Positions 45,714-54,881 of a stretch of DNA of 64,000 nt are shown piece by piece (within the stretch, counting starts at the first letter, position 1; each line of letters starts with the position of its first letter). The notes under the pieces are model-generated. The model was not told the origin of the DNA. It worked only from the letters and a program-made list of their open reading frames with translations, and made no database searches. The position numbers and the translations under genes are program-made. Source of the DNA: Rhodospirillaceae bacterium (GTDB taxonomy: Bacteria > Pseudomonadota > Alphaproteobacteria > Bin65); NCBI GenBank assembly GCA_011523655.1, contig WTGH01000041.1, forward strand, positions 1 through 64,000, in the 5' to 3' direction.

Positions 45714-46631
45714 CTAATCCGCCGGCCGGCCGGCGAGGGGATGGTGGTCCTCGACCAGCCGCCGCAGCCGCTCGTCCAGCACATGGGTATAGATCTGCGT
45801 GGTCGAGATGTCGGCATGGCCGAGCATTTGCTGGACGCTGCGCAGGTCGGCGCCGCGGTTGAGCAGATGGGTCGCGAAGGCATGGCGCAGGACATGGGGC
45901 GACACCCGGGGCGGATCGATTCCCGCCCTGATCGCCAGGTCCTTCAACAGCTGGCCGAAGCGGTGGCGGGTCAGATGGCCCGCTCCGGAGTGCGACGGAA
46001 ACAGGAAACGCGATGCCGCGAGGCGCGGATTCCGGTTGCGGACCTCGACCCAGGCCTGAACCGCTTCCCGCGCCGCCCGGTTCAGCGGCACCAGACGCTC
46101 CTTGCCGCCCTTGCCGCGTACCAGGATCAGGCGCGGGTCGCGGACCGCCGCGGCCAGCGGCAGGCTGACCAGTTCGCTGACCCGCATCCCGGTTGCATAG
46201 AGCAGCTGCATCAGCGCAACCAGGCGGACGCCGTCCGGCCCCGGGCGGTCGCCGGCCGCCTGCAACAGGCCGTCGACCTCCGGCTCGGAGAGGAGCTTCG
46301 GCAGCGGGCGGCCCCGCCTAGGCGCTTCCAGCGTCGCCGTCGGATTGTCGGCGCGCCGGCCTTCGGCGTGCAGAAAGCCGTAGAACTGGCGCATCGCGGA
46401 CAGGCGGCGCGCGGCGGTCCGCGGCGCCATGCCGGACCGGTCGAGCGCCGCCAGATACCCGCTCAGGGCGGCCGGCCCGGCATCGTCGAGGCTCGCCCCT
46501 TCTTCGGCCAGGAAGGCCGCCAGATGCGCAAGGTCGCGCCGATAGGCCTGGACAGTGTTATCCGAGGCGCCGCGCTCGGCGCGCAGCATCTCCTCGAACA
46601 GGTCGGCCGATGGCGGCAGTCCTGCGGTCAC
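45714..46631 (-). CDS. xerD: site-specific tyrosine recombinase XerD
   Basis: 305 residues. N-terminal SAM-like core-binding domain (MLRAERGASDNTVQAYRRDL) and C-terminal catalytic domain with Arg in YATGMRVSELVSLPL, Lys in RGKGGKERLVPL, HVLRHAFATHLLNRGADLRS (His, Arg), LGHADISTTQIYTH (His and nucleophile Tyr). With XerC it resolves chromosome dimers at dif. The neighbours aroK, aroB and the hypothetical exported protein are the usual alphaproteobacterial context, so this is the housekeeping enzyme and not an integrase. Confidence 0.95.
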   Translation of the reverse strand: MTAGLPPSADLFEEMLRAERGASDNTVQAYRRDLAHLAAFLAEEGASLDDAGPAALSGYLAALDRSGMAPRTAARRLSAMRQFYGFLHAEGRRADNPTATLEAPRRGRPLPKLLSEPEVDGLLQAAGDRPGPDGVRLVALMQLLYATGMRVSELVSLPLAAAVRDPRLILVRGKGGKERLVPLNRAAREAVQAWVEVRNRNPRLAASRFLFPSHSGAGHLTRHRFGQLLKDLAIRAGIDPPRVSPHVLRHAFATHLLNRGADLRSVQQMLGHADISTTQIYTHVLDERLRRLVEDHHPLAGRPAD

Positions 46632-46655
46632 CGTGTTCCGGCCCCGGCCGCGGCT

Positions 46656-48410
46656 TCAGAGGTGGCGCGCCAGCGCCGATTCGACGGCGAGCTGGCGCGC
46701 TTCGCGTTCGAGGCCCACGGCGCGCAGGCCGAACACGGCGTCGCGCAGGATCTGGCGCGGCACCCGGCGCAGGGAACGGCCGTTCACAAGGGTGAGGATA
46801 CGCAGGACCGCCAGGCCGCGCCGGCCGTCGGCCGCCGCTTCGAGCAGGGCGGCGTCGCGTTCCGGGCGCGCCTTCCGCGCGGCCTTCCGTTCTTCGGCGG
46901 TTTCGCTGCGCCACGGCCGGGGAATATCCTCCGCGCGCCCGAGACCGTCGAACAGCGCCTTCAGATCGGCAAGATGGACCGCCGCGCTATCGCGGTTCCT
47001 CCAGCGTTTGAACCCGATCCAGGACTTGATCGTTTCCGGGGTTTCCCGGGTCGCCGCCGCCGCCAGCAAGGCCGGCACGGTGATGCGGTGCAGGTCGGCG
47101 GGATTGCGGAACGGCGCCGCCTTGAGGAACCGGTACCAGGCGAAAGCCTCCCGGGTCCGGCCGGTCGCGAAATAGGCCCGCGCAATATGCGCCGCCTGGT
47201 CCTGATAGGCCGGGGACGGGCTGACATCCGCGAGGAACGGCACCGTCAGCCGTGCCGCCAGCATCTCGGCGCCCTCGTCGCCCTTCATCGCAGCGCCCAG
47301 CGCGAGGCGCCACCACGCGGCGAGGATGTGCACACGCCCGGGCGGATCGCCGGCCCCGGCGGCCGCAAGATACAGGTGCGCCCGGGCCCACGGATCGAAA
47401 TCGCGCAGGCGCGTTGCCCTTGCGTCGGCGATTTCCTGCGGCGATGCGCGGACGCCGGCATAGAGCGCGGCCAGCTTGCGATCCGCGGGCGCGCCCCGCG
47501 CCAGGGCGCGCTCCAGCGCGCGGACCCGCATGGTCCAGCGGATTTTCGGATTGTCCGAAAGGGCGATCAGGGCGCCGGTGGACAGGTTTTTCAGGTTCGC
47601 CGATTTGACGCCGACCTTGCGGCTGTGCAGCATCGACAGCGTCAGCGCCAGGGGCTCGACGGGCCGCGCCAGCCATTTCCCGGCCGTGACGGCCATGACC
47701 GTCTGCTCGAAGCGCCGGGGCGGCGGCGCGCCCTGCTCGTGAAGCAGGCGCAGCGCAATTTCCGCCCGTTCGGCGTGACCGCTCAGGATGTGGCAGGCGA
47801 TCCGCGCCTGCTCGATGAAGGGCGCGGTGGCGCCGGGAACGGCGGCGACCGCGGCGCAGGCTTCCTTTGCGTCGCCGGCGAGGAACCGGGCGCGGATCGC
47901 GGGATAGGGCGAGGCCGCCGCAGCCCGCGTCCGGGCCGCCAGCTCGACGGTGTCGCGGACCGCACCCATCCGGATCAGGGCCTTGAGGCGGGCCCGCAAG
48001 AAATCGCTCTGGGGCTTGCCGGCCGGCGCCAGCGCCACGGTCAGCAGAAGCCGGCGTTGCAGCGCATGCAGCACCGGCGACCGGTTCGCAGCCGGCAGCC
48101 GTTCGATCAGGGCCACCACCTCTTCCAGAGCGGCCCCGCGCCACAGGCCGGCGCCGAGGCCGCCGCTCGTATCGCCCAGGGTGCCGCCCGATCCGGCGCC
48201 CGGCGCGCCGAGTTCCTCGACGCGGACTGTCGGCCGGTTCCCGGGCGGGTCTTCCGCACCGGACCGGTCGATTCGCGTCGGTTTGCTGCTGTCCTGCGCG
48301 AGCGACGGTCCGGTCGGGCCGGCAGCGAGACCGAACGCGCCGGCCGCCGTCAGCAACAGTCCCGCCGCGGGTCCGGGCCGCCGGTATCGGGGAAGTGAGG
48401 GTTCGGTCAT
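46656..48410 (-). CDS. exported alanine-rich helical protein of unknown function
   Basis: About 584 residues from ATG 48410 (an ATG at 48434 in frame is the alternative). Signal peptide near residues 15-38 (GLLLTAAGAFGLAAGPTGPSLAQ), a low-complexity Gly/Ser/Pro linker to about 80, then a long series of Ala/Arg-rich helices without recognisable motifs, TPR-like in appearance. Proteins of this kind sit between xerD and aroK in related genomes, so it is conserved in context. I do not recognise a family or function. The gene is divergent from aroK and 25 nt upstream of xerD, probably cotranscribed with it. Confidence 0.75.
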   Translation of the reverse strand: MTEPSLPRYRRPGPAAGLLLTAAGAFGLAAGPTGPSLAQDSSKPTRIDRSGAEDPPGNRPTVRVEELGAPGAGSGGTLGDTSGGLGAGLWRGAALEEVVALIERLPAANRSPVLHALQRRLLLTVALAPAGKPQSDFLRARLKALIRMGAVRDTVELAARTRAAAASPYPAIRARFLAGDAKEACAAVAAVPGATAPFIEQARIACHILSGHAERAEIALRLLHEQGAPPPRRFEQTVMAVTAGKWLARPVEPLALTLSMLHSRKVGVKSANLKNLSTGALIALSDNPKIRWTMRVRALERALARGAPADRKLAALYAGVRASPQEIADARATRLRDFDPWARAHLYLAAAGAGDPPGRVHILAAWWRLALGAAMKGDEGAEMLAARLTVPFLADVSPSPAYQDQAAHIARAYFATGRTREAFAWYRFLKAAPFRNPADLHRITVPALLAAAATRETPETIKSWIGFKRWRNRDSAAVHLADLKALFDGLGRAEDIPRPWRSETAEERKAARKARPERDAALLEAAADGRRGLAVLRILTLVNGRSLRRVPRQILRDAVFGLRAVGLEREARQLAVESALARHL

Positions 48411-48658
48411 CGTTCGCGTCAGGGGATAGACCATCGTCCCGGTGCCGTATGCCCGGCCGTGCCCTTACCGGCATTTCTGCGGCCCGGCAAAAAAGAAAAT
48501 GCTGGCGCCGGGAGGATATCCGACCGACATATTGCGGCGATATTGCGGCGTGGGCAGCCTTTGCCGCACCTTGTGTACCCGCAGGGCGACCGCGCCAATG
48601 TCTTCGCCCGGCATTGCCGGGAAACCGGACGCATCGTAGTTGCAGGACCGCACTGAGC

Positions 48659-49246
48659 ATGACGGCCCACAGCGAAACATCCCGACTCCGCGTCGACAGG
48701 ACGGTTGTCCTCGTCGGCCTGATGGGCGTCGGCAAGTCCGCGGTCGGCCGGCGGTTGGCCAGGCGGCTCGACCTGCCGTTCATCGACGCCGACGCCGAGA
48801 TCGAGGCAGCCGCAGGCAACAGCATCGAGGAGCTTTTCCGGCAGCATGGCGAAGCGGAATTCCGCGCCGGCGAGCGCAGGGTCATCGCCCGGTTGCTCGA
48901 AGGCGAACCGCATGTCCTTGCCACCGGCGGCGGCGCTTTCATGGATCCCGAGACGCGCAGCCTGGTCAGGGCGCGGGGCATATCGATCTGGCTGAACGCC
49001 GATCTGGATACCCTTGTGGAACGGGTGAGCCGCCGCAACAACAGGCCGCTCCTGAAAAACGGCGATGCGCGGCAGACCCTGTCGGACCTGATGGCGATCC
49101 GCAACCCGGTCTATGCGGAGGCGGACATTACCGTCGCCAGCGTCGACCGGCCGCTGGGCGAAATGACGGTCCGGGTGGCCGACGCGCTTCAGGACTGGAT
49201 CGCCGCCCATCCGGAAAGGGCATTGCGGCCGGCGCCGAAGCGATGA
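48659..49246 (+). CDS. aroK: shikimate kinase
   Basis: 195 residues from ATG 48659. P-loop VVLVGLMGVGKSAVGRRLA, shikimate-binding DLPFIDADAEIEAAAGNS, the lid Arg and ATGGGAFMDPETRS with the GGG motif, and the C-terminal adenine loop RNPVYAEADI. It phosphorylates shikimate to shikimate-3-phosphate. Its stop overlaps the aroB start (ATGA at 49243-49246), the standard aroK-aroB coupling. Confidence 0.96.
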   Translation: MTAHSETSRLRVDRTVVLVGLMGVGKSAVGRRLARRLDLPFIDADAEIEAAAGNSIEELFRQHGEAEFRAGERRVIARLLEGEPHVLATGGGAFMDPETRSLVRARGISIWLNADLDTLVERVSRRNNRPLLKNGDARQTLSDLMAIRNPVYAEADITVASVDRPLGEMTVRVADALQDWIAAHPERALRPAPKR

Positions 49247-50394
49247 CGGGATCCGAAACCTCGCCCGGCAATCCCGTGGCGCGCGTCCGGGTCTCCCTCG
49301 CCGAGCGCAGCTACGACATCCTGATCGCCAACGGGCTGCGCCGCCGGTTTGCGGCGGAAATCGCGGCGGCATTGCCCCGGCCGCGCGCCATCGTCGTGAC
49401 CGACGAGACCGTTGCCGGGCACTATCTGGCGCCGCTGGAGGCCGGCCTCGCGGCGGCCGGCGTTTCGGCCGATTCGATCGTCCTTCCGCCCGGCGAGGAG
49501 ACCAAGTCCTTCGCCCATCTGGAGCGGTTGACCGCGCAATGCCTCGATCTCGGCCTGGAGCGGCGCGACACGCTGATCGCGCTGGGCGGCGGCGTGATCG
49601 GCGACCTTGCGGGCTTCGCCGCGGCGATCCTGCTGCGCGGGATCGGCTGCATCCAGCTCCCGACGACGCTGCTCGCCCAGGTCGATTCGTCGGTCGGCGG
49701 CAAGACGGCGATCGACATGCCGGTCGGCAAGAACCTGGTCGGCGCCTTCCACCAGCCGGTGCTCGTGCTGATCGACCCGGAGACGCTGGACACGCTCGAC
49801 CGGCGCCAGCGCCTGGCCGGCTATGCCGAGACCGTCAAATACGGGCTGATCCGCGACCGCGCCTTTTTCGAATGGCTGGAGGCGAATGGCGGCAGGGTGG
49901 TCGACGGCGGCGGTGGCGATGGCGGGAACGGCGCGCGCGTCCGGGCCATCGAGACCGCCTGCACGGCAAAGGCGGACATCGTTGCCCGCGACGAGCGCGA
50001 GGCCGGCGAGCGTGCGCTGCTGAATCTCGGCCACACCTTCGCCCATGCGCTCGAAACGGCGACCGGCTACAGCGACCGCCTGCTGCACGGCGAAGCCGTC
50101 GCCATCGGCATGTGCATGGCCTTCGACCTGTCGGCCGAACTGGGATGGGCCGCCAGGCAGGAGGCCGCGCGGGTCCGGGCCCATCTCGAGTCCGTCGGCC
50201 TGCCGACCGCGCCCGCCGCCGTCGCCGGCCTCGGCCTCACGCCGGCCGCGATGGCCGGCCTGATGCGCAGGGACAAGAAGGTCGCCGACGGCCGGATCGT
50301 CTTCGTCATGGTCCGCGGCATCGGCGAGGCCTTCGTCACCGCCGCGGTCGAAGAGAGCGACCTGGAGACCTATCTCTCGAAGGTACTGGGCTGA
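49243..50394 (+). CDS. aroB: 3-dehydroquinate synthase
   Basis: 383 residues. NAD-binding LPPGEETKSFAHLERL, DTLIALGGGVIGDLAGFAAA and TTLLAQVDSSVGGKTAIDMP. Zinc/metal and catalytic region GYAETVKYGLIRD, NLGHTFAHALET and LLHGEAVAIGMCMA supply the Glu/His/His ligands. It converts DAHP to 3-dehydroquinate. A short Gly-rich insertion (DGGGGDGGNG, about residues 220-229) is unusual but lies in a surface loop. Followed 62 nt later by the CorC-type gene. Confidence 0.96.
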   Translation: MTGSETSPGNPVARVRVSLAERSYDILIANGLRRRFAAEIAAALPRPRAIVVTDETVAGHYLAPLEAGLAAAGVSADSIVLPPGEETKSFAHLERLTAQCLDLGLERRDTLIALGGGVIGDLAGFAAAILLRGIGCIQLPTTLLAQVDSSVGGKTAIDMPVGKNLVGAFHQPVLVLIDPETLDTLDRRQRLAGYAETVKYGLIRDRAFFEWLEANGGRVVDGGGGDGGNGARVRAIETACTAKADIVARDEREAGERALLNLGHTFAHALETATGYSDRLLHGEAVAIGMCMAFDLSAELGWAARQEAARVRAHLESVGLPTAPAAVAGLGLTPAAMAGLMRRDKKVADGRIVFVMVRGIGEAFVTAAVEESDLETYLSKVLG

Positions 50395-50455
50395 CCGGCC
50401 GGCCCCTCCCCGCGGCATCCCGCTGACTCTTCCTGTGGCAGCCCCCATAGCAATC

Positions 50456-51748
50456 ATGGAACTCTTCCTCGATATCCTTCCGATACTCCTGCTGGTGATG
50501 CTCTCGGCCTTCTTCTCCGGGTCCGAGACCGCGATGACGGCGGCCTCCCAGCCCCGGATGCTGGAGCTTGAGCGCCAGGAGGTCGCCGCGGCCGGCATCG
50601 TAAACCGCCTGCGGGCGCGGACCGACCGGCTGATCGGCGCCATCCTGTTCGGCAACAATCTGGTGAACATCCTGGCGTCGGCGCTGGCGACCGGCCTGTT
50701 CATCGGCTGGTTCGGCGCGAATGGCGTGTTCTACGCCACCATCGTCATGACGCTGCTGGTGCTGATCTTCGCCGAGGTGATGCCGAAGGCCTACGCCATC
50801 AACCATGCCGACAGCGCCGCCCTGCGCATCGCGCCGGTGCTGCGCCCCGTGGTGTCTGTGCTGGCGCCGGCGGCGCAGGCGATCCAGCTTGTCGTGGAGG
50901 GAACCTTCCGGCTGTTCGGCGTCCGGTTCGAGAGCACCCTCTCCCCGGCGGCGAGCGAGGAGGAGCTGCGCGGCGCGATCCGGATGCATGCCGCGCTCGA
51001 ACCCGACCCGGAGGTCGACGCCGAGCGCGAAATGCTGGCGAGCATCCTGGATCTCGGCGACGTCGAGGTCGAGGAGATCATGACCCACCGCTCCGGCGTG
51101 GCGATGATCGACGTCGACAAGCCGGCGCCGGAAATCGTCAAGCAGGTGCTGGCGAGCCCCCATACCCGCCTGCCGGTGTACAAGGGCGATCCGGACAACA
51201 TCGTCGGCGTTCTGCACGCCAAGGATCTGCTGCGCGCCGTCCACCGCGCCGGCGGCGACGTCGAGAAACTGAAAATCCGCAAGATCGCCACCGCGCCCTG
51301 GTTCATCCCCGAATCGACGGCGCTGCTCGACCAGCTCCACGCCTTCCGCGAGCGGCGCGAACATTTTGCAACCGTGGTCGACGAATACGGCGCCTTCATG
51401 GGCATCGTGACGCTGGAGGACATCCTGGAAGAGATCGTCGGCGACATCGCCGACGAGCACGACCGGACGGTCGCCGGGGTGCGCGCCGGGCGCGACGGCT
51501 CGCTGGTCGTCAACGGCGACGTGACGATCCGCGACCTCAACCGGGAATACGGTTGGGACCTGCCCGACGAACACGCCGCCACCGTCGCCGGCCTGGTCAT
51601 GCACGAGGCGCGGCGGATCCCCGAAGTGCGCCAGGTCTTCGCCTTCCACGGCTTCCGCTTCGAAATCCTGCGCCGCCGCGGCCACCGCGTCACCTCCATC
51701 CGGGTGGCCCGGCTCGACGACGCCGGGGCGGAGGCCGGCGGCGCCTGA
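50456..51748 (+). CDS. CorC/HlyC-family (CNNM-like) membrane protein with CBS domains
   Basis: 430 residues from ATG 50456; a GTG at 50435 in frame is possible. N-terminal DUF21/CNNM transmembrane domain (LLVMLSAFFSGSETAMTAAS, FGNNLVNILASALATGLF), then a CBS pair (about 205-330; MTHRSGVAMIDVDKPAPEIV, GIVTLEDILEEIVGDIADEH) and the C-terminal transporter-associated CorC_HlyC domain. Family members are linked to Mg2+/Co2+ efflux. It is the last gene of the aroKB block in many Alphaproteobacteria. Confidence 0.93.
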   Translation: MELFLDILPILLLVMLSAFFSGSETAMTAASQPRMLELERQEVAAAGIVNRLRARTDRLIGAILFGNNLVNILASALATGLFIGWFGANGVFYATIVMTLLVLIFAEVMPKAYAINHADSAALRIAPVLRPVVSVLAPAAQAIQLVVEGTFRLFGVRFESTLSPAASEEELRGAIRMHAALEPDPEVDAEREMLASILDLGDVEVEEIMTHRSGVAMIDVDKPAPEIVKQVLASPHTRLPVYKGDPDNIVGVLHAKDLLRAVHRAGGDVEKLKIRKIATAPWFIPESTALLDQLHAFRERREHFATVVDEYGAFMGIVTLEDILEEIVGDIADEHDRTVAGVRAGRDGSLVVNGDVTIRDLNREYGWDLPDEHAATVAGLVMHEARRIPEVRQVFAFHGFRFEILRRRGHRVTSIRVARLDDAGAEAGGA

Positions 51749-52387
51749 TCCCGGAGGGCGTCCCCAACCTTAGATTTCTCTGCGAGCAGCCGCCCGGAAA
51801 TAATTTGCAGCGGGCAACGCAATCCTGCGTGCCCTTCCATCCTTGCCGCCCTGCACCCCCCATAAGGTGGGCTCCGCCGGGCTGGTCTTTCAACAATATT
51901 TCCTTTTTTTCGATAATATTCCTTGACACGGTCGTTTCCGCGCCCTATATCGGCCCCGTCAACGCCCGAAGTGCGCCTGCCGAGGCCGGCCGACGCCCCC
52001 CGAAAAGAAGCAAACGAAGAATCAAGCGGGGGACCGTGCGGGATCGCTCCGCCTTTCCCGTTTTCCGGCCCGCCGCCGCCGGTCGGCCATCCTGTGTGCC
52101 GCCCCATGCACCACGGGGCCTGACGGCCGGACCCCGTCCGGTTCGACCCTCCGCTTCGGCCGGGCCATCGTGCCCTCGATCCTGCCCGGCGGCGCCGCCC
52201 CCGGTGTCGACCGGCGCTCGCGCCCGGCCGGGAGGCAGGAAAATTTCCTATCTGGATTATTTTCTTGCACTTCCGTACGGCGTCTTTCCAACGATTCCAA
52301 AGGGTTAGGGCTGCCGGACGCACAAAAAAAGTAAAAGAAAAAAATTGAACATTCATTCAAAATCCGGCCGCTTTCCGGCGTCCGTCT
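51749..52387. other. 640-bp gene-free region with orphan promoter
   Basis: No reading frame here looks like a protein. It contains a T-rich tract at 51897-51910, the promoter at 51923-51951, GC-rich sequence with hairpins such as CCGGAC-CCC-GTCCGG (about 52130-52144), then an AT-rich A-run tract (52321-52350). The palindrome TTGAA-CATTCA-TTCAA at 52345-52360 precedes a T-run when read on the minus strand and may end the LuxR-type gene. An unannotated small RNA driven from 51923 is possible. Confidence 0.45.
51923..51951 (+). promoter_or_regulatory. strong sigma70-type promoter without a gene
   Basis: TTGACA (51923-51928), 17-bp spacer, TATATC (51946-51951). The -35 is perfect, and CTATAT around the -10 is typical of strong alphaproteobacterial stable-RNA promoters. 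There is no coding gene on the plus strand for about 2 kb, until 53939. Confidence 0.65.
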
Positions 52388-53539
52388 TCAGCCGCGAACG
52401 TCCCCGGCGCCGGCCAGGGACCGCACCAGCCGCACCAGATCCGCCTGCCGCGAAAGGCCGTGCTTGGCGAACATGTGCTTCACATGCGTGCGGATCGTGC
52501 TTTCCTTGCGGCCGGTCGCCTTGGCGATCTCCTTGACGCTCATGCCCCGGGCCAGCAGAACCGCCACCCGGCTCTCCGTCCGCGTGAGGCCGAGGGCAAC
52601 TGCGGCCGCGGCCGGATCGACACTGGCCCCGCCGGCCGGGTCGACGATCAGGACCAGCGCCGCAACCGGCCACGCCGGGTGGTCCGTCTCCTGCCGGTCC
52701 ACCGGAATCGCATGCAGCACCAGCGGCGGCAGCGCGCCCGGGCGTCTCACGATCGTCAAGCCGCCGGCGCCACGAATTCCGAGCGGCGGCAGGGCGCGGC
52801 CGAGGATTTTCTGGAGACCGTCATTGTTCCGCCGCGCGCGGGCGAACAGGAACCCGTCCTTGTCGAACAGACCGTCGCCGGTCCGCAGCAGATCGCGGGC
52901 GCGGTCGCTCGCCGCCACGATCCGCCCGCGCGCGTCGAGCTGGACGACGCCGAGGCCGCCGGCCTCGAGCAACTCCGTCAGCGTGGCGCCCAGGGCGCCC
53001 GCTCCGGCCAGGGTCTGCCGGACGTGCACGGTCCGGCGGATATGGGGCAGAAGATACCGGACCGCATCGAGCTGCGCGGACGACCAGCCCTCGCCGTCCA
53101 CCGGGTCGTTGACCTGCCACATGATGCGCGAGCCGCCGGGCCCGTCCAGGCGCACGTCGATCCCGTTCCCGGCATGGGCGAAGGTCCGCAGGGCGTTGTA
53201 GGCCTCCGAGGTCTTGCGCTCTTCCTCGGTGTAGAGCTCGGTGACGGGGATCAGCCGGTTGAAGGGGAGGCGCCGCAGGCGGGGCACCCCTTCATCCACG
53301 GGGTGATAGGTCTCCATCCAGAGGCGCTCCAGGTCCCGGCGCCGTTGTCCGCGCAGGCAGGTCCACATCAGGTAGAGCCGGAAGTCCTCGTCCGTGTCCC
53401 CGTCGCCGCACGCCAGGGTGCTGCCATGCGTGCCGAGGGCTTCGTCGATCAGCGCGGCGGCGCCCGACCAGTCGGCAGGGTCGAGGGCCGCCTTGTGCAG
53501 CGCGGCGAGAATGCGCTCGAACGATCCTTCGACGATCAT
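52388..53539 (-). CDS. LuxR-type helix-turn-helix transcriptional regulator
   Basis: 383 residues from ATG 53539 (MIVEGSFERILAALHKAAL); the frame is open to 53686 but that extension is low-complexity. The long N-terminal part has a PAS-like segment (LGVVQLDARGRIVAASDRA, DGLFDKDGFLFARARRN). The C-terminal LuxR HTH is LGLTRTESRVAVLLARGMS, VKEIAKATGRKESTIRTHV, KHMFAKHGLSRQADLVRL. Target genes unknown. No cognate kinase or synthase nearby, so it probably senses a small ligand or works as an orphan. Confidence 0.88.
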   Translation of the reverse strand: MIVEGSFERILAALHKAALDPADWSGAAALIDEALGTHGSTLACGDGDTDEDFRLYLMWTCLRGQRRRDLERLWMETYHPVDEGVPRLRRLPFNRLIPVTELYTEEERKTSEAYNALRTFAHAGNGIDVRLDGPGGSRIMWQVNDPVDGEGWSSAQLDAVRYLLPHIRRTVHVRQTLAGAGALGATLTELLEAGGLGVVQLDARGRIVAASDRARDLLRTGDGLFDKDGFLFARARRNNDGLQKILGRALPPLGIRGAGGLTIVRRPGALPPLVLHAIPVDRQETDHPAWPVAALVLIVDPAGGASVDPAAAAVALGLTRTESRVAVLLARGMSVKEIAKATGRKESTIRTHVKHMFAKHGLSRQADLVRLVRSLAGAGDVRG

Positions 53540-53938
53540 CGGGGCGTCGCCGGCTGCCGGCGCCGTACCGGCCCTGTGCCCGCCGTTCGCGCCGTCGCCG
53601 CACGGCTTCCCCGATTCCGTACTGTCTCTGCGGCTTTTGACATTGCTGCTGCCCGCCCGCAGCCGGAGAACCGCCATGCGCGGCACCGGTTCGGGTATGG
53701 AATCCTAGGCGGTCGCGCGGCATTTGTATCTCCCCAACATTGGGGAGATTGACGGAAAATTCCCACGGTGCCCCGGAAATCCGGGGCAGGATGGCGGGCT
53801 GCGGCGCGTGCAGGCGGCGCCACCGGCCCCGCCGGGCCGCCGGTCGCGACAAACTCTACCGTGACGGCCGGCGGGCCCCTGTCGCACAACGGGCGCACAA
53901 AGGGCGACCTTCCCGCCCGCAATCCTCCGGAGCCCGCC

Positions 53939-54499
53939 ATGCCGCTTTCCGAACCCGCCTCCCGCGAGCTGCTCCATACCCGCGCGATCGAGATGCGCGG
54001 CTATATCCGCGACGACGGGCTGTGGGATATCGAGGGCCATCTCACCGACAACAAGAGCTACGGCTACGACGGCGGCTTCCGTGGCTGGGTCGAGCCGGAG
54101 ACGCCCGTCCACGATATGTGGATCAGGCTGACGGTCGACGACGGTCTCGTCATCCAGGCCTGCGAGGCTGCGACCGATCTCCACCCCTACGCGGTCTGCC
54201 CGGACATCACCCCGTCGTTTGCCGCGCTGGCCGGCATCCGGATCGGCGTCGGCTGGATGCGCGAGGTCCGGCAGCGGGTCGGCGGGCGCAAGGGCTGCAC
54301 CCATCTCGTCGAGATGCTGGCCCAGCTCGGCACCGTGGCCTTCCAGACCCACGTCGCGAAAAGCCGGGTGAAGGGCCGCCGGAAGCCGGATCCGGACAAG
54401 CCCCGGCGCAAGCCGCTCGTGGTCGACACCTGTCACGCCATGGCGAGCGACGGCCCGGTCGTCAGGGAACGCTTCCCGGAATTCTACACCGGCGCCTGA
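53939..54499 (+). CDS. DUF2889 domain protein
   Basis: 186 residues from ATG 53939 (CTCCGGAG upstream). The conserved blocks ELLHTRAIEMRGYIRDDGLW, DIEGHLTDNKSYGYD, HDMWIRLTVDDGLVI, ACEAATDLHPYAVCPDI and GCTHLVEMLAQLGTVAFQT define DUF2889, of unknown function, sometimes found with aromatic degradation or propionate genes. Conserved Cys/His (VCPDI, GCTHL, DTCHAM) might bind a metal. Stand-alone gene here. Confidence 0.9.
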   Translation: MPLSEPASRELLHTRAIEMRGYIRDDGLWDIEGHLTDNKSYGYDGGFRGWVEPETPVHDMWIRLTVDDGLVIQACEAATDLHPYAVCPDITPSFAALAGIRIGVGWMREVRQRVGGRKGCTHLVEMLAQLGTVAFQTHVAKSRVKGRRKPDPDKPRRKPLVVDTCHAMASDGPVVRERFPEFYTGA

Positions 54500-54725
54500 C
54501 GGCCCGACGCCGCCGAAGCGCATGGCTTTGCTGCCGCGCCGGCTCTACGGCGCCGCGCGGACCGTGGCTTTCCGGAGGACTCCAGGTCGAGCGGTGACGT
54601 GCGAAATTGGGCGGAACTGCACGGTCCGACGGGATGATTCCGTCTATTCCGCAAAATAATTTGTTGAAATATTCAAGATTTTTCAATGAGTTAAATAATT
54701 TTATTCAGACTTTACTCATTTTTGT

Positions 54726-54753
54726 TTGACAACTTTATGAAAACCTGTATAAA
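54726..54753 (+). promoter_or_regulatory. consensus promoter of the candidate small RNA
   Basis: TTGACA (54726-54731), 16-bp spacer, TATAAA (54748-54753), in an AT-rich stretch of a GC-rich genome. Predicted start near 54760, just before the palindrome 54767-54786. Confidence 0.7.
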
Positions 54754-54766
54754 TCATCAATCGGGC

Positions 54767-54786
54767 CTGAATGAACACTCATTCAG
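54767..54786. promoter_or_regulatory. TetR-type operator-like palindrome
   Basis: CTGAATGA-ACAC-TCATTCAG, perfect 8-bp arms, at about +8 to +27 of the promoter at 54726. TGAATGA/TCATTCA half sites are typical of TetR-family repressors. No tetR gene is in this window. A similar TTGAATGAATGTTCAA occurs at 52345-52360. Confidence 0.5.
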
Positions 54787-54834
54787 TCTCATTAGTTTGG
54801 TGATTTTGTCTATGGACAGATCGCCGTTGGAACC

Positions 54835-54856
54835 AACGCCCACAGGGCGTTTTTTC
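54835..54856 (+). terminator. intrinsic terminator
   Basis: AACGCCC (54835-54841), loop ACA, GGGCGTT (54845-54851), followed by a run of T to 54855. Confidence 0.88.
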
Positions 54857-54881
54857 CGTCACTCCTCATCAGCGACTCCAA

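Larger units (their letters stand above)
54760..54856 (+). ncRNA. candidate small RNA of about 97 nt
   Basis: Bounded by a consensus promoter (54726-54753) and an intrinsic terminator (54835-54856), with no protein-like frame. The 5' part folds as CTGAATGA-ACAC-TCATTCAG, the middle has U-rich single-stranded sequence (TTAGTTTGGTGATTTTGTC), then TTGG-AA-CCAA, then the terminator hairpin. That layout suits a trans-acting sRNA. I do not recognise an RNA family. Confidence 0.5.

Noticed and set aside
52136-52152. GGTTCGACCC as a T-loop of a tmRNA or tRNA
   Set aside because: No matching acceptor stem, D-arm, anticodon arm or tag-peptide frame was found around it. The sequence pairs instead with the preceding CCGGAC in a simple hairpin.
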